Positions 33,244 to 42,451 of a DNA stretch of 64,000 bases are shown here, in pieces; the first letter of the stretch is position 1, and each line of letters begins with the position of its first letter. A model generated the notes under the pieces. The model was not told the origin of the DNA, did no database searches, and saw only the letters and a program-made list of their open reading frames with translations. The DNA is from Halobacterium rubrum (GTDB lineage: Archaea; Halobacteriota; Halobacteria; Halobacteriales; Halobacteriaceae). The DNA is taken from positions 434,001-498,000 of the forward strand of contig NZ_JAJQQZ010000002.1 of assembly GCF_021729015.1 (NCBI RefSeq), written 5' to 3'. The position numbers and the translations under genes are program-made.

Positions 33244-33963
33244 ATGTCGCGTTCTGAGACGACCGTTGTCGGTGCCGACGCGTGCCCCGTCGGATGGTTC
33301 GCGACGGTGATCGACGGCAGTGAAATTAGAACAGAGACCCACGAGGAGTTCACCGACCTCTCCGAGAAGTACTCCGATGCGGACCGAATTCTCGTTGACA
33401 TCCCAATCGGGCTTCCGGAGACCAGCCGCCGTCGCTGCGACGAAGAAGCCAGTGATCTGCTTGGTAGTCGAGGGATCTCAGTCTTCTACCCACCATGTCA
33501 AACTGCAGCCGAAATCACGGACTACCAGGAGGCGAGCGACGAACACCGCGACCAAATCGGCCACGGACTCTCGCAGCAAGCACACAACATCGGAGAGAAG
33601 ATCCTGCAGGTCGCTGACGTCGTCGGAAAGCGATACGACGGGGTAGTACGCGAGAGTCATCCCGAACTCTGCTTCGCCGCACTGAACGGACAGCCGATAG
33701 CCTACTCGAAGTCGTCAGCCCCCGGCCGTGGCCTTCGGATGGAGTTACTCGATAACGAACTCGACGACGCCAAAGCCCTCTATCGGGATGCGTGCGATGA
33801 CTACCTGCGCAAGGAGGTCCGCAGAGACGACATCCTCGACGCCATGGTACTGGCAATCGCCGCAAAAGAGGAAGACCTGACCACGGTCCCAGAGAGTCCC
33901 TCGCAGGATGAACCCCGAATCTATTACCCGGACTTCGACGTCCCGGTACTGGACGGCAATTGA
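33244..33963 (+). CDS. DUF429 family protein
   Basis: A 239-residue protein with the DUF429 pattern: an opening VVGADACPVGW, ILVDIPIGLPE, RRRCDEEASDLLG, VFYPP and SQQAHNIGEKI followed by ESHPELCFAALNG. The family is predicted to have an RNase-H-like fold, with acidic residues in the first and second blocks as possible metal ligands, but its reaction is not known. It lies 93 bases after the methyltransferase gene and ten bases before the convergent DUF262 gene's stop. The DNA is GC-rich, like the 3' end of the methyltransferase gene, so both may have come in together. Confidence 0.8.
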   Translation: MSRSETTVVGADACPVGWFATVIDGSEIRTETHEEFTDLSEKYSDADRILVDIPIGLPETSRRRCDEEASDLLGSRGISVFYPPCQTAAEITDYQEASDEHRDQIGHGLSQQAHNIGEKILQVADVVGKRYDGVVRESHPELCFAALNGQPIAYSKSSAPGRGLRMELLDNELDDAKALYRDACDDYLRKEVRRDDILDAMVLAIAAKEEDLTTVPESPSQDEPRIYYPDFDVPVLDGN

Positions 33964-33972
33964 AGCCCAGAA

Positions 33973-35787
33973 CTACGCTTCCGATCCTGCGCTGGACAGC
34001 ATCGACAGCAGGTGCCGTTTGATCCGTTTTCGCCGCTCTGTCACGAACTGGCCGAAGTTTTCTAATTTGTGGTACTCCGGATCCTCAGGGATGAAGTGGC
34101 GCTGATAGAATCCTTCGTTCTGGTTCCGAACCCAGTCTTGGAATGACTCGTCCTGCTTCGTTTCGTTCTCGTTCTCTGTGAGTAGCTGGAGGTTCGCCAG
34201 TTTATCGCGCTCCTCCGTGAACTCGGCAATCTTGCTTTCAGGGAGACCCCGATCTCGAAGGTTCTCTTCTTCCAGTTTCGATGTAGGGAAGATGTGGTCC
34301 TGGTGGTACTGGACACTCCCCCAATCGTTCTCCGGGTAGAGCAGGGTGAGAGCGAGGAAAGTACGCTTACCTCCCTTCTCATTTTCCAAGACGTTTTCGG
34401 CGATTTCCTCGTTAAAGCCGACGACCTTGTTGAGCCCCTCAACCGCTTCGTTGATTTCCTGAAGCGGGAACTGTTCTCCGTCTGCCTTGCTCAGTTCGTC
34501 CCGAATAGTCCTAAGAACCGTGTCAGAATTCCCACTGAGTGTTCCGTTCAGAAGCGTTGTGAGCAGCCACTTCTTCATCGCCTGTTTGGTCTGATGATAC
34601 TCTTCCGCGTTCTGCTGCAGGTGGTCTACTGTCAGCCCGGAATTCTTGAAGTAATACGCAAGTGGGATGACAGCGTTGCGACTTGTGAGCGTATTCTCGT
34701 CAATCCCGAACTGGTTGACTAGTGTTGCAGCAGCCTTGATTGCCGTCCGAATTGACTCCCACTCGTTCTCTATTTTGGAGACGTTTTCTCGGTTGAATTG
34801 TCCAACCCGGTACCGAACTGGGAGGTCGCTGAGCACGAGACAGGACTTGAGGAGGAAATCCTTGTCATAGTTGTTAGTCGAGGGTAGCTGCGTGTTCAGA
34901 TAGTCGACGAAGGACGTCAGCTCCTCCCTCGCATCGTATTTCTCCCAGTTCGCTGTTGCAATCGACAGGAGTAAATCGGACTTCTGGAGCTGGGTTCCGC
35001 CATCATTTGTCCGGATGAAGATATCGAGGACCCTGTCGATGTTCTGTTCCTTTTCCTCGAAATACGTGATGTAGGCTTTGTCGTGAATCGCCCGCCAGAG
35101 TGCCCGGAGATTTCGACCGACGTTTCGTTCACGCTCTCGGTCCAGGTGGTCGGCGTACTGGTCTTTCACCTCGAACACGAGGTCCTCCTGGTCCTCGTTC
35201 TTCGGGTAGTTCAGAATCGCTCCTGCTCGGAACCACAAATCGTCCCCCCGTGTAACTACTCGTTCGTCGTACTGGTCCATCGGCAAGAACGCGAAATCGT
35301 ATCGAGATTGTCGGTCTCCATCTTCAGAGAGCTCCTCTTCCGGATTCGAGGTGATGTTGAGATACAGCCGGGATTTGTTCCAGGCGTCCTCGTTCCGGTA
35401 CCACTTGTAATCCTGTTTGTAGGTGTACGTCCCCTTCAATCCAATGTAGAACGAGGAGAGCCGTTGTTGACCGTCGAGAATCAGCTTGAGGTCTCCAGCA
35501 CCATCGGGAACCACCTCGGAGTTCCGGGACTGAGCGTTCGTGTTGATGTACTTCGTCGTGGTGATGTAGTCCTTGATGAAGCCGTACATCTTGTACTCGT
35601 CCCGGTTCTCGTCGCGAATATCCCAGTAGAGAAACGTACCAATTGGGTAGCCCTGAAGGACCGAATCAAAGAGATCAGTAATTTGATCGCGTTCCCAGAC
35701 GATTTCTCGTTGGATAGCCGGTAGAAGATAATCTTCGTTCTGAATATGGTGAACTGCCTCCGAGATCGTCACGCGCTGATCATACAT
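33973..35787 (-). CDS. GmrSD-like DUF262/DUF1524 modification-dependent endonuclease
   Basis: A 604-residue fusion. The N-terminal DUF262 (ParB/Srx-like) domain has LPAIQREIVW, GYPIGTFLYW and the nucleotide-binding DGQQRL motif (105-110), followed by FIRTNDGGTQL. The C-terminal DUF1524 region has QDHIFP and KLANLQLL with ENENETK, the His-Me-finger nuclease pattern. GmrSD and BrxU-type enzymes with these two domains cut modified (glucosylated or methylated) phage DNA using NTP. Length fits a single-chain GmrSD. The gene stands alone, between DUF429 and a small unknown gene, and is not coupled to a methyltransferase. Confidence 0.87.
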   Translation of the reverse strand: MYDQRVTISEAVHHIQNEDYLLPAIQREIVWERDQITDLFDSVLQGYPIGTFLYWDIRDENRDEYKMYGFIKDYITTTKYINTNAQSRNSEVVPDGAGDLKLILDGQQRLSSFYIGLKGTYTYKQDYKWYRNEDAWNKSRLYLNITSNPEEELSEDGDRQSRYDFAFLPMDQYDERVVTRGDDLWFRAGAILNYPKNEDQEDLVFEVKDQYADHLDRERERNVGRNLRALWRAIHDKAYITYFEEKEQNIDRVLDIFIRTNDGGTQLQKSDLLLSIATANWEKYDAREELTSFVDYLNTQLPSTNNYDKDFLLKSCLVLSDLPVRYRVGQFNRENVSKIENEWESIRTAIKAAATLVNQFGIDENTLTSRNAVIPLAYYFKNSGLTVDHLQQNAEEYHQTKQAMKKWLLTTLLNGTLSGNSDTVLRTIRDELSKADGEQFPLQEINEAVEGLNKVVGFNEEIAENVLENEKGGKRTFLALTLLYPENDWGSVQYHQDHIFPTSKLEEENLRDRGLPESKIAEFTEERDKLANLQLLTENENETKQDESFQDWVRNQNEGFYQRHFIPEDPEYHKLENFGQFVTERRKRIKRHLLSMLSSAGSEA

Positions 35788-35989
35788 GGCTGATAATGTC
35801 TCCGGGGACTCACTAATAGCTTCTTAGCAACCTATAGAGAGAATGCCGCTACAAGCGCTTCATTGGCGAAGTGGTAAACTGAGTTTGAAACTAATTCAGA
35901 GAGGTGGCTTCTAGAGAATGGCGTTACGCAGGAGAGACACCTAGCAGCACATGTTACTTAATGCAGCAGTGGGAAAGATTTGCTAAGAG

Positions 35990-36373
35990 ATGGCAGGACC
36001 AGGCCAAATCCCCGGACGGTACAATATTATTCTCGAAGGGAAGTATGAAGGATTTGATCATCAAATGCCTGTAGAAGAGTTCATTCAACGCCTGAAGGAA
36101 GACAATGTGCCAAACAAGGTTAGCGTGGTCGGACTGGGGCAGGCGTTCACTGATGGGGACCTGATAGACGAGCTCGCCCACGAGATGGATCGCCGAGCAA
36201 ACGATTTGGAATACCAAACGCCGACCGTCCAGTTCGTCGTCGAGGGGTCGTTCCATCGGAGCGGGAAAACGTACGATCTGAGACACGACAATAATCTATA
36301 CCCCTTGCAAGATGTATTCGGTCCACAGCTCGAGCGGAAAGAGGACGGTGACTGGCTCGTCGCGCCGTTCTGA
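35990..36373 (+). CDS. Unrecognised 127-residue protein
   Basis: A small soluble protein with an alternating beta pattern (YNIILEGKY, KVSVVGLG, VQFVVEGSF) and no membrane segment. No family is recognised. It starts with ATG GCA and ends 112 bases before the next small gene on the same strand. It could be a compact alpha/beta fold. No catalytic motif is visible, and its position between GmrSD and McrBC does not prove a role in restriction. Confidence 0.6.
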   Translation: MAGPGQIPGRYNIILEGKYEGFDHQMPVEEFIQRLKEDNVPNKVSVVGLGQAFTDGDLIDELAHEMDRRANDLEYQTPTVQFVVEGSFHRSGKTYDLRHDNNLYPLQDVFGPQLERKEDGDWLVAPF

Positions 36374-36485
36374 GTTTAGAAGAGGCCTGGTTCGGTTTTC
36401 TACAGATATTTCCTTATACCGGTTCGGAGACTCCCAGCCGCGTATAGGTTTATTTAATGATGCGCAATACGCTCTTTACACGCAA

Positions 36486-36929
36486 ATGGCAGACATTCAC
36501 TACGAAACTATTGACAGCGGCGGAGTGTACCTCATCGATGAGATATCACAGCGTTTTCTCGTATACCTGCATCTTCATGGCGGTTCACCCCCTGACGAAG
36601 CGATGAACCCTGTCGGAGTCTCGCAAAAGTCGGAGATACACACGCGTGTGAACGAGAATCTCGGTTCTGAGGCGGCTGGGCTGGTTGAAGAACATGAGTT
36701 CGTCAGAAATACATTAACTGGTGAACAAGACGTCTTCCACTATCGACTAACGGATGATGGAGAATCGTTTGTGTATAATCATAAGGCATCGCTCTCGTTG
36801 CCCGCCGATCTTACGGAGTTAGCAGAGAAAGTAGCAGGGCTTCGTGTTGATCTAGATGATCTCCGGGATATTGGGGATCGAGTTAGAGACCTTGAAGCGC
36901 GGCTTACAGAGTTAGAAGAACAACAGTAG
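36486..36929 (+). CDS. Winged-helix protein with C-terminal coiled coil
   Basis: A 147-residue protein. The first ~95 residues look like a winged helix (FLVYLHLHGGSPPDEAMNP, NENLGSEAAGLVEEHEFV, then a wing with FHYRLTDDGESFVYNH), and the last 50 form a coiled coil with LAEKVAGLRVDLDDLRD and LEARLTELEEQQ, probably a dimerisation element. The start is the ATG at 36486; the extra 58 codons of the longer frame overlap the previous gene and are basic and unlike the rest. It ends 20 bases from the convergent McrC stop. Possibly a regulator of the neighbouring restriction genes. Confidence 0.65.
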   Translation: MADIHYETIDSGGVYLIDEISQRFLVYLHLHGGSPPDEAMNPVGVSQKSEIHTRVNENLGSEAAGLVEEHEFVRNTLTGEQDVFHYRLTDDGESFVYNHKASLSLPADLTELAEKVAGLRVDLDDLRDIGDRVRDLEARLTELEEQQ

Positions 36930-36948
36930 CACGCCTCAAAACACGCAC

Positions 36949-38706
36949 TTATAACAGCTTTAACGGCCCTTCTTTCTCTACCTCACCTGACCCGTCTATG
37001 AAGTAGAGGTCGATCCATTCCTTTCCACGATCTCGGCAGAATACGGGAATGCAAGTCGTTGTATGCTCGTATCGACGGTCGCAGCGAGTTTCAATTTGCT
37101 CTCGAGTCCAACCACCGTCCTGCTCCAGATCATACCGGTTCCGGACATTCCAGGAGTGCTCGTCGGCCGCAGCCTTGAGGACACGAAGGGAGAAATCTTG
37201 AGTGTCCTTGAAGGTGAACGGCCCGCTCATTTCCTTCGCCTCGCTGAGATCCGTCTCCTCGACGCCATCAAGGCAAAGCTGATTCTCTGCAACGGCACGG
37301 AAAGCATCTAATTCTGGATTCTTCTCGGCGAAAATGTCATGCAGGTACGTGTGGAGAACATCGTCGTAGGCTGAGAGGGAGAATTCCCCTTTGGGTGAGA
37401 CGATTTCCAGTTCAGCTCCGGTCTGTGTGACCTGCCGGCGCTTCGGCTCAAGCAATGGACAGAGAAACGCAAGCCGATCAGAGTGGAGAAGGTACGCATA
37501 GCTGAACAGCCGTGAACGTGATGGCGACTCCTTCACTGGATCGTGGCCTTCTGCATAATACTTCGAGTCGAGCACGGCCAGCGTTTCATCGCCTTCCTCT
37601 ACTGCGTGATCGGGTTGATGATAGACCTCATTTTCTCCTTCGAACGGGTTGACAGACGGCGACCTGACAGGAGTGACGTCGTCCAGCGTTTCCAGATGGT
37701 CGTAGGATTTCACGTTCTCGAGCTGGTTCTCTATCACCACCTGGGAGTACTGCTCAAACAGTGACTCCATGTTGAGCACGTAATCCACGACGAGGTCGCG
37801 GTCCCCCTCTGTCGTGGGAGTGCCGAGTGATGAGGCCACTAGGGCCTTTGAGACTTCGATAGCTTGCTGGTAGTAATGGCGCTGCTTCGGAAGGTCTTGT
37901 AGTGAGAAACGCCGATAATCGGGGATCCGGCGTCGACCACTACTTACCTCGAGTTGCTCGAGGTGACGCACTTCTTGGTGGATTTGTGAGAAGATGTGGT
38001 AGTACGCCTGGTGGTCGTACTTCTCCTCATACTGCTGAAAGAGCCGAAGGAGGTGCGTACCCGCGTAGTGGAGGAGAGAGTTCGCCGGATTGTCGTAATT
38101 GACCTCTTTCAGTAGGCAATGCTGCGTAGGTCGACCCTCTGCCTGATTGACGAGTGATTGACCGATGTCGATGACGCCACGCGGCTGCTCCAGATCAGCC
38201 CGTCGCGTCTCGAGGCGGCGTACGAAACCATTGCGATGGATATCTTCGAGACCATTGAGATAGTTGATCGCGAGAATCAGGAAGACGTCCTCAAGATCGA
38301 CGTCATCGGTACGGAATTCGTCGAGAGGAATGCCGTGGTACTCGACAGACCGTTTTCGTCCGTGAACCGCCAGCAGCATGTCGAAGATGTTGTCCCAATC
38401 GATTTTTGGCTCGATACGAAGGTTCGCTCGCGGGGTCAGGCTAACGATGCCAACGTTGTCCCGCGCAGTTACATGCATCACTGGGCCGTCAAGGCGCACG
38501 CGAACTACCCGGTATTCCTTGTCACTATCGTCAAGAGAGGCCTGGGTCTTTACGAAGATGTTGTCGGCTTCCTGATCGAACGATGCACGGCGAAGCTGGT
38601 CGTCGATAGAAGGAGGACAGCCCTCGATGCGAATCTCACCCCGTTCTGGAACGCTGAACGTCCCAGGTTCGTAGGTGTACGATGCGTCGATTTCCGAGAT
38701 GCTCAT
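36949..38706 (-). CDS. McrC-like PD-(D/E)XK nuclease subunit
   Basis: A 585-residue protein of the McrC type, the cutting subunit of a modification-dependent restriction complex. The N-terminal beta-rich part (to about 150) would contact the motor; a helical middle region follows; the nuclease core has Pro365-Asp366 and LDSKYY with Asp380-Ser-Lys382 as the D-x-K catalytic pair, preceded by Glu314. The last ~110 residues form an extra domain not usual in short McrC proteins. Its ATG overlaps the McrB-like stop by four bases (ATGA), so the two are translated together. Confidence 0.86.
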   Translation of the reverse strand: MSISEIDASYTYEPGTFSVPERGEIRIEGCPPSIDDQLRRASFDQEADNIFVKTQASLDDSDKEYRVVRVRLDGPVMHVTARDNVGIVSLTPRANLRIEPKIDWDNIFDMLLAVHGRKRSVEYHGIPLDEFRTDDVDLEDVFLILAINYLNGLEDIHRNGFVRRLETRRADLEQPRGVIDIGQSLVNQAEGRPTQHCLLKEVNYDNPANSLLHYAGTHLLRLFQQYEEKYDHQAYYHIFSQIHQEVRHLEQLEVSSGRRRIPDYRRFSLQDLPKQRHYYQQAIEVSKALVASSLGTPTTEGDRDLVVDYVLNMESLFEQYSQVVIENQLENVKSYDHLETLDDVTPVRSPSVNPFEGENEVYHQPDHAVEEGDETLAVLDSKYYAEGHDPVKESPSRSRLFSYAYLLHSDRLAFLCPLLEPKRRQVTQTGAELEIVSPKGEFSLSAYDDVLHTYLHDIFAEKNPELDAFRAVAENQLCLDGVEETDLSEAKEMSGPFTFKDTQDFSLRVLKAAADEHSWNVRNRYDLEQDGGWTREQIETRCDRRYEHTTTCIPVFCRDRGKEWIDLYFIDGSGEVEKEGPLKLL

Positions 38707-39947
38707 TGCTCGTACGAACCCATCTGACGGCGCTCAGCTTCGAGCTCTCGACTCGCGAGTTCTGCCGCAGGCCCGAGGTCAAACTTCTCGAAGGCCTTGT
38801 CTAGGGCCCGATAGTGCTCTTCGATCTGCTCGATTTGTGGGAAGGCTGCAGAGTTCAGTAGCCTTGGGACGATGAATGTGCGGAACGCCTGTCCGACAGC
38901 TTCCTCGGGGGCATCCATGTACAGCTCTTCGTCTTGGAGTGCTTCACGCAGGAAAACGGTCACGTCGCGATAGTGCATCGGGCCGAATCGCATGATTGGG
39001 CCACGTGACGCCTGTTCAGAACCGTTATTGATGCCGTCGTAATCTGCTTCGAAGAGTTCCAGCAACTCGTCGTTGTCGATGAGTGGAATCTCGCCAAGGT
39101 TCGACTCGATCCAGTCCGTGAACAGTGTCTTCCGGTCTTCATCCTCGTACTCGTCGAGTTCCACCATCGCAAAGCGGCGAGTGATCGCGTTATCTAGTTC
39201 GTTGACGGTCCGGTCAGACATATTCATCGTGCAGATGATGCTCAGGTCCTCGTCGAGCTCTATCGCCTCACCGTCGTCAGTCTCAATCAGCGTCTGATTA
39301 CGATTTTCAATAGCTGTGTAGAGAGGTCCGAAAATCTGGGAGATATCCGCGCGGGTAATTTCGTCCAGAATGACGGCGTAGGGGATTTCGAAATCACGAG
39401 TTCGCTTGACGCCCGATGTCACTGCGCCCAATTCGGTGTGGTAAGTAATTGAGCTCATCCGGGAACCAGAGAGATTCGGCCCGATGCCGCCGACGATGTC
39501 CTTTGCCGTCCAGGATGGTGTCGCAGTGTGAAGCGAATAGCCCACACAGTGACGGAGGGCAAGCTGCTTTGCAAACGTCGTCTTGCCCGTCCCAGTCGGC
39601 CCGTAGAGAACGACCGGTTTACCCGTTTTTAACGCAGTCCGTGCGTTCCGCTCGACATCCTCTGGAACGAGAATTGACTCCGGTGTATCGTCTCCCCGAG
39701 TTATCACCGTTCTCTTGAGATCCCGAGACGCCTTAGGAGACTTCAAAACTGCCCGTCGGATAGGACCTACACCCTGCCCTCCTTCGTGGTGGATGTCCAG
39801 TTGTTGCTCCAGGATGAGATACTCTAGGACATCCTCACTGTCAGCAGACTCAATCGCCTCGACTACTTGGTCGTCAACAGTCCGGAGGACGTTGAGGTTC
39901 TCCTTTGCATCATCGAGGGAGTAACCATCGCCCGAAGACGTGTTCAT
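38703..39947 (-). CDS. McrB-like AAA+ GTPase motor
   Basis: A 414-residue AAA+ NTPase. Walker A is GPTGTGKT (116-123), Walker B AVILDEITRA (191-200), and the McrB-type sensor/signature appears as NMSDRT followed by ITRRF. The ~90 residues before the AAA+ core are short and do not contain a recognisable EVE or DUF3578 modified-base reader, so target recognition may be through this unknown region or the long McrC. With McrC it should form a GTP-driven complex that cuts DNA at modified sites. A TATA-like TTTAAAA lies 24-30 bases before the ATG. Confidence 0.88.
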   Translation of the reverse strand: MNTSSGDGYSLDDAKENLNVLRTVDDQVVEAIESADSEDVLEYLILEQQLDIHHEGGQGVGPIRRAVLKSPKASRDLKRTVITRGDDTPESILVPEDVERNARTALKTGKPVVLYGPTGTGKTTFAKQLALRHCVGYSLHTATPSWTAKDIVGGIGPNLSGSRMSSITYHTELGAVTSGVKRTRDFEIPYAVILDEITRADISQIFGPLYTAIENRNQTLIETDDGEAIELDEDLSIICTMNMSDRTVNELDNAITRRFAMVELDEYEDEDRKTLFTDWIESNLGEIPLIDNDELLELFEADYDGINNGSEQASRGPIMRFGPMHYRDVTVFLREALQDEELYMDAPEEAVGQAFRTFIVPRLLNSAAFPQIEQIEEHYRALDKAFEKFDLGPAAELASRELEAERRQMGSYEQ

Positions 39948-40372
39948 TACCCCCAGGTACTGTTGCGTGATTTAAAAGTGTGCGTGGTGAGGTTAGATTG
40001 GTTTGACATCTGCAACAACGCGGGGTCAAGCATAAATCTCACAGAGATCATCAACAATACCAAGGGACTGTTCCGCATCTAGTTAGAGGTAGAAACGTCC
40101 CTAATAGAGTACGGCATGCCGAAATCGTGTTCCTATTTAGCCTAGGAGTGGCACTTGGTAGATTCTCTCAGTGTAGAAATGGTGCGGATTCCCGTCTCCG
40201 CCCCCGTTTCCCCATGGAACCTATCCGTCGACGGAATCGTGGTCAGCGTTCAGTCCACGGCTTACCGTTGCTGGCAGGGGCGGTGCGGCGGGCTTCCAAC
40301 GCCAGCACCGGTGACGCTCGTATCCGAACCTAGCTTTGCCAGTGAGTTAGCTGTTACTCCCACACCGAGGAA
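39948..40372. other. Intergenic region between McrBC and the recombinase block
   Basis: No convincing gene. It contains the McrB promoter and a perfect 10-base palindrome CGGCATGCCG at 40112-40121. Open frames on the plus strand (40127-40439) have neither halophile composition nor a recognisable product. The segment is a candidate place for an attachment site of the adjacent integrase, but no repeat partner was found in the window. Confidence 0.4.
39971..39977 (-). promoter_or_regulatory. TATA-like element of the McrBC operon
   Basis: The minus strand reads TTTTAAA 24-30 bases before the McrB ATG, consistent with a leaderless transcript of both genes. Confidence 0.5.
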
Positions 40373-41488
40373 TCACCAGGCGTCGCGAACTGACTCGGCA
40401 CGGTCTTCCCGACGACGACGTTTCGAGCGTGGGTCGTAGTGCTTTTCGAGAGTTTGAATCGAGACGTCGAATCGCTGGCTGGCGAGATCGGGACGGAGGC
40501 CACCACTCAGGTGATGGACAATGGCTCCTCGTCGAATCGCGTGGGGATAGTACGAGTACGGACACACGGCTACGTCCGGGTCACAATCCCCCTCACAGTC
40601 TGTCGAATCCGAGTCACTAGGGTGCCATCGGCAGCTCGTTGCCTCGTAGATGGTTCTCCGGAGCGTCGACTGAGATGCTCGCCCCTGACTGGTCGTGAAC
40701 AGTGGGTCGCGGCCATAGATATCTGTGACGTCTTCGCGCTCGTACTGAGTGTAGAGGACGAGCGCTTGGGTGGCAGCATCGTCGAGGAGGATGTTGCGTT
40801 CGCCGTCGCCGCCACGTCCGTGATTCTGGCTGCCATTCTTCAGACGCGTCCCCTTCTCGGGGCGATGACGCACACGGAGCTCGTTGTTTGCGGGGTCGAA
40901 GTCCTGGAGGTCGAGTGAGTGAAGCCCACCGATTCGGAGAGCAGAATTCCAGAGCAATTCGAGCACGGCGTGTTTGAGAGAGCCGCGGCGTTGCTGGCGG
41001 AGTCGTTCGAGAATCATGTCGGCCACGGTGGTGGGGAGGGCCTCGTCGCGAGCGCTCGGTTCGAGCCCGAGTTCGTCCTTGTCGAGGATGCGGTAGACTC
41101 GCTCTGGACAGTGGCCGCGTTTGTTGAGCCAACGCAGCCACCCCCGGACGTTCTTCGTGTGCGTGAGAATCGTCGCGTCAGAGTCGTGGGTCGCCTGGAG
41201 GGCGTCGACGTACTGGTCGAGGAGGTCGGGTGAGATTCTTGCTGGAGTGGTGACGTCGTGGCCTGTAGCGAAGTCAATGAAGGGTGGGATGGTGCGTTTG
41301 TACTGAGCACGCGTTGCCGGGCTTCGGTCCTGGCGACGAGACAAGAACTGCTCGTAGAACTCCGATAGCGAACGAGTGGGACTCGAGGATGGGTCCTCAT
41401 GCTCTGTATTGGTGGCGAGTTCGAGTAGTTCCTTGATGGCCTGGGGGTCGTCGGTTTCGGCAAGGAGCTCGGCTAGGTGCTCCGTCAT
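40373..41488 (-). CDS. Tyrosine recombinase (active-type member of an overlapping pair)
   Basis: A 371-residue recombinase. A core-binding domain spans about 40-155; the catalytic domain has the first Arg in NSALRIGGL, HxxR as YPHAIRRG and the Tyr in EKHYDPRS. As in the integrase at 2536, a Cys-rich segment (SCRWH, DCEGDC, VCPYS) precedes HxxR, and the His/Trp position is not canonical. Its ATG overlaps by four bases (ATGA) the stop of a partner that lacks most catalytic residues, so the two probably work as a heteromeric recombinase. The basic tail (SKRRRRED) follows the Tyr helix. Confidence 0.87.
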   Translation of the reverse strand: MTEHLAELLAETDDPQAIKELLELATNTEHEDPSSSPTRSLSEFYEQFLSRRQDRSPATRAQYKRTIPPFIDFATGHDVTTPARISPDLLDQYVDALQATHDSDATILTHTKNVRGWLRWLNKRGHCPERVYRILDKDELGLEPSARDEALPTTVADMILERLRQQRRGSLKHAVLELLWNSALRIGGLHSLDLQDFDPANNELRVRHRPEKGTRLKNGSQNHGRGGDGERNILLDDAATQALVLYTQYEREDVTDIYGRDPLFTTSQGRASQSTLRRTIYEATSCRWHPSDSDSTDCEGDCDPDVAVCPYSYYPHAIRRGAIVHHLSGGLRPDLASQRFDVSIQTLEKHYDPRSKRRRREDRAESVRDAW

Positions 41489-42396
41489 TGGTTTTCCACG
41501 ACCTCGTTGAGGGCGACTCGCCAGACGTCACTCGGGACGACCGTAGGGGGTTTGTCTGGAGAATCGAGATCCTGTCTTTGCGAGTCGTCTCGAATGGCTG
41601 CATAGCCGTGGGCGGCCTCACTCGCCTGTTTGACTGACCGGCGGAGGGTGGATGTACTGGCCCGTCCGTGACTGGTCGTGAGTAGTGGCTGGCAGTCGCT
41701 GGTTCGAGGATTCTTGTGTTCGTGCTGGAGGTAGGTCTCGAGCACCTCGACGACGTCTGGTGGAAGTTGAGTGGTGCGTGTCTGCTGAAGTCCTGTTCTA
41801 GCGACGATGTACGTGTCCGAGATATTGAGGTGAGCTGCCCTTGATTGAGTGAGGTCTGATTTGTCGAGTTGTCTGACTTGCTCTGGTCTAGCCGTCGCCG
41901 CGAGAATGAGTTCGACGTAGACGTGGGTTCGAGTGCCGTATTCGCGCTCCTGGAGATAGAGGACTAGGTCTTGCACTGAGCGACGAACTGCCGGACTAGG
42001 GTTTACACTGAACTCGTCGACGAGCGTCCGTCGCGTTGCCTCGCCGCAGGAGACATTTTGGAGGATTGGAACGAGAGACATTCGGAGGATGTCGGGGCAT
42101 TCACCGGTGTGATACGCGCCGTAGTTTAGAATCGTATAAATATGGCCGACGACCGAGTCTAGAGTTAGATTTGCCTCGTAGAAGAGATGTTCAGTGAAAC
42201 CTCCTACGAGGTTCGCGAGAGGGATGTTGTTCCCTTCGTCGCAGTGCCATGAGACGAACTTCTGCAGCGTATTCTGGTGAGAGTAGAATGTCGGTTCTGC
42301 GACCTCCTGCCGGAGAGTCCCGAGGTATGTATCGACCGAATCAGTAATAAGAGATGAGGGGGACTGCTCCCCTGCCGAATTGCGGGAGCGAGTCAA
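41485..42396 (-). CDS. Degenerate tyrosine-recombinase partner
   Basis: A 303-residue protein with a recombinase core-binding domain (TFYSHQNTLQKFVSWHCDEG is like the integrase SAM-like domain) and the early part of the catalytic fold (LILAATARPEQVRQLDKSDL corresponds to the first-Arg helix, though the Arg sits in a changed context). The HxxR box and nucleophile Tyr are missing, and the protein ends soon after SHGRASTSTLRRSV, which matches SQGRASQSTLRRTI of its partner. It therefore looks like a truncated paralogue kept as an accessory subunit. The start codon is TTG, lying within the outer arm of a hairpin. The four-base overlap with the active gene supports joint translation. Confidence 0.72.
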   Translation of the reverse strand: MTRSRNSAGEQSPSSLITDSVDTYLGTLRQEVAEPTFYSHQNTLQKFVSWHCDEGNNIPLANLVGGFTEHLFYEANLTLDSVVGHIYTILNYGAYHTGECPDILRMSLVPILQNVSCGEATRRTLVDEFSVNPSPAVRRSVQDLVLYLQEREYGTRTHVYVELILAATARPEQVRQLDKSDLTQSRAAHLNISDTYIVARTGLQQTRTTQLPPDVVEVLETYLQHEHKNPRTSDCQPLLTTSHGRASTSTLRRSVKQASEAAHGYAAIRDDSQRQDLDSPDKPPTVVPSDVWRVALNEVVENQ

Positions 42397-42431
42397 CGCT
42401 GACCACCCTTATTTTGGGTGGAGCAGCGCTG
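42394..42431. repeat. Long imperfect hairpin at the start of the recombinase pair
   Basis: CCACCC (42403-42408) and GGGTGG (42416-42421) pair around a TTATTTT loop; the outer arms CAACGCTG (42394-42401) and CAGCGCTG (42424-42431) extend the stem with a small bulge. The TTG start of the recombinase partner lies in the left arm. It may be a recombination or translation-control site, or a terminator for the gene at 42575. Confidence 0.6.
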
Positions 42432-42451
42432 AGGAGGGAAATACGCGACCC

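Noticed and set aside
40179-40200. tRNA-like T-arm (GCGGA-loop-TCCGC) as a possible attachment site
   Set aside because: The loop lacks the TTCRA pattern and no acceptor or anticodon stem can be folded around it.
40127-40439. Two overlapping plus-strand frames upstream of the recombinase 3' end
   Set aside because: Composition is not halophilic, there are no motifs, and they run into the antisense of the recombinase gene.
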